From assembly GCA_964580405.1 (NCBI GenBank), contig CAZOKM010000102.1, positions 1 to 5,652 of the forward strand: a DNA stretch of 5,652 nt. Direction: 5' to 3'. Origin of the DNA: JAGTRI01 sp964580405. GTDB taxonomy: Archaea; Thermoproteota; Bathyarchaeia; Bathyarchaeales; DTEX01. Under the pieces are notes generated by a model, which worked only from the letters and a program-made list of their open reading frames with translations, did no database searches and had not been told where the DNA came from. Positions within the stretch are counted from its first letter, which is position 1. Every line of letters begins with the position of its first letter. The position numbers and the translations under genes are program-made. Of this stretch, positions 5,080 through 5,652 are shown in pieces.

Positions 5080-5089
5080 GTATATAAAA
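5080..5089 (+). promoter_or_regulatory. TATA box of the aminotransferase gene (with a second candidate downstream)
   Basis: GTATATAAAA is close to the archaeal TATA consensus. It would start transcription near 5110, leaving a ~24-base leader that contains GGTGA (5125-5129), a Shine-Dalgarno core four bases before the ATG. A second candidate, GTTTATC at 5108-5114 preceded by an A-rich BRE-like GAAAAC, lies 23 bases before the ATG and would give a leaderless transcript. Confidence 0.5.
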
Positions 5090-5133
5090 TGATAAAAGCC
5101 TGAAAACGTTTATCGTCAACTGTCGGTGAAGTC

Positions 5134-5652
5134 ATGACAAAATCAAAGTTAGCCGTCAACGGCGGACCAGCCGAAGCCGCTGAGCTTAAGCAGAAAATAC
5201 CAAAGTGGCCGAAGGCGACCGAGAAGGCGAAGAAGGCGCTCCTCGATGCCCTTGAGAGCGGGAGGTGGTGCCGCATCTACGAGGGGTCGAAAGCTGAGCA
5301 GTTCGAGAAGGCGTTCGCCGCGTACCAAGACGCGAAGCACGGCATAGCCGTCGCGAACGGCACGGTGTCGCTGGAGCTCGCCCTCAAGACCTGCGGAATC
5401 GGCTACGGCGACGAGGTCCTCGTGCCAGCGGTCACCTTCATCGCGTCAGCCTCAGCCATCACCGAGGTCGGCGCGGTCCCAATCTTCGCGGACGTCGACC
5501 CCGAGACTGGGTCAATCAGCCCGCAGTCAATCAGAGACTTAACGACCGACAGGACGAAGGCGGCGCTGGTCGTCCACTACGGCGGCTACCCCGTCGACCT
5601 CGACAAAATTCTACCTATCACCAAACGCAACGGCCTCTTTCTTGTTGAGGAC
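5134..5652 (+). CDS. DegT/DnrJ/EryC1/StrS family PLP aminotransferase, N-terminal part
   Basis: The first 173 residues are in the window; family members are usually ~360-400 long, so the PLP-binding lysine lies beyond the right edge. The N-terminus has the family signature LAVNGGPAEA and PKWP, followed by SGRWCRIYEG. The phosphate-binding segment is VANGTVSLELALK (73-85). GDEVLVPAVTFIASASAI (92-109) and GAVPIFADVDPETG (113-126) follow, then VVHYGGYPVDLD and finally VED, whose Asp173 should contact the pyridine nitrogen of PLP. These cytoplasmic enzymes transfer an amino group from glutamate or glutamine to a keto-sugar (amino-sugar, surface glycan or antibiotic sugar synthesis), or act in inositol and related pathways; the substrate is not readable here. 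The ATG is supported by GGTGA four bases upstream. GC-rich codon use matches the dehydratase-like gene, suggesting the same genomic background. No overlap or very tight spacing shows a shared operon. Confidence 0.92.
   Translation, partial: MTKSKLAVNGGPAEAAELKQKIPKWPKATEKAKKALLDALESGRWCRIYEGSKAEQFEKAFAAYQDAKHGIAVANGTVSLELALKTCGIGYGDEVLVPAVTFIASASAITEVGAVPIFADVDPETGSISPQSIRDLTTDRTKAALVVHYGGYPVDLDKILPITKRNGLFLVED

Noticed and set aside
1..5652. tRNA, rRNA, CRISPR array, insertion sequence or transposase
   Set aside because: No cloverleaf, no regularly spaced repeats, no terminal inverted repeats with target duplications and no DDE or recombinase motifs were seen, despite the signs of rearrangement.

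Overview
The window reads as an archaeal chromosomal segment, probably from an uncultured, metagenome-type lineage; I cannot assign a phylum. The archaeal call rests on several genes preceded by BRE/TATA-like boxes instead of -35/-10 pairs, with TATA-to-start spacings that fit short-leader or leaderless transcripts, on frequent AGG/AGA arginine codons, and on a remnant of a luciferase-like (possibly F420-dependent) oxidoreductase. Layout: (1) 1-1051, minus strand, is the N-terminal ~350 residues of a zinc-dependent medium-chain dehydrogenase that runs off the left edge. (2) 1087-1408, plus strand, is a graveyard with two decayed 3' gene ends, one unrecognised and one clearly the C-terminus of a luciferase-like monooxygenase. 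(3) 1430-1841 is a glyoxalase I-like VOC gene split by one extra G in a G6 run; restoring the frame gives 136 residues with all four metal ligands. (4) 1842-2197 is non-coding, with small hairpins, a T-rich tract and the promoter for the next unit. (5) 2198-3709 is a tight two-gene operon: a cytoplasmic C39-like (papain-fold) cysteine peptidase and a 311-residue protein of unknown family that seems to contain a winged helix. (6) 3714-3857, minus strand, is a 47-codon ORF with a SHOCT-like sequence, ending 4 bases from the operon's last stop codon. (7) 3938-5029 is an enolase-superfamily (mandelate racemase/muconate lactonizing) sugar-acid dehydratase-like enzyme. (8) 5134 to the right edge is the N-terminal 173 residues of a DegT/DnrJ/EryC1/StrS PLP aminotransferase. 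Base composition is mosaic. The dehydrogenase, the graveyard, the peptidase operon and the small ORF are AT-rich, with A/T-ending codons. The glyoxalase, dehydratase and aminotransferase genes are GC-rich, with C/G-ending codons. The simplest reading is that the GC-rich carbohydrate/aldehyde genes belong to one genomic background and the AT-rich blocks to another, joined by insertion and decay near ~1490, ~2040 and ~3880; an assembly chimera cannot be excluded from the sequence alone. The dehydrogenase, dehydratase and aminotransferase would fit polyol, sugar-acid or amino-sugar metabolism. The most unusual content is the peptidase plus winged-helix-protein pair, which I cannot match to any described system.
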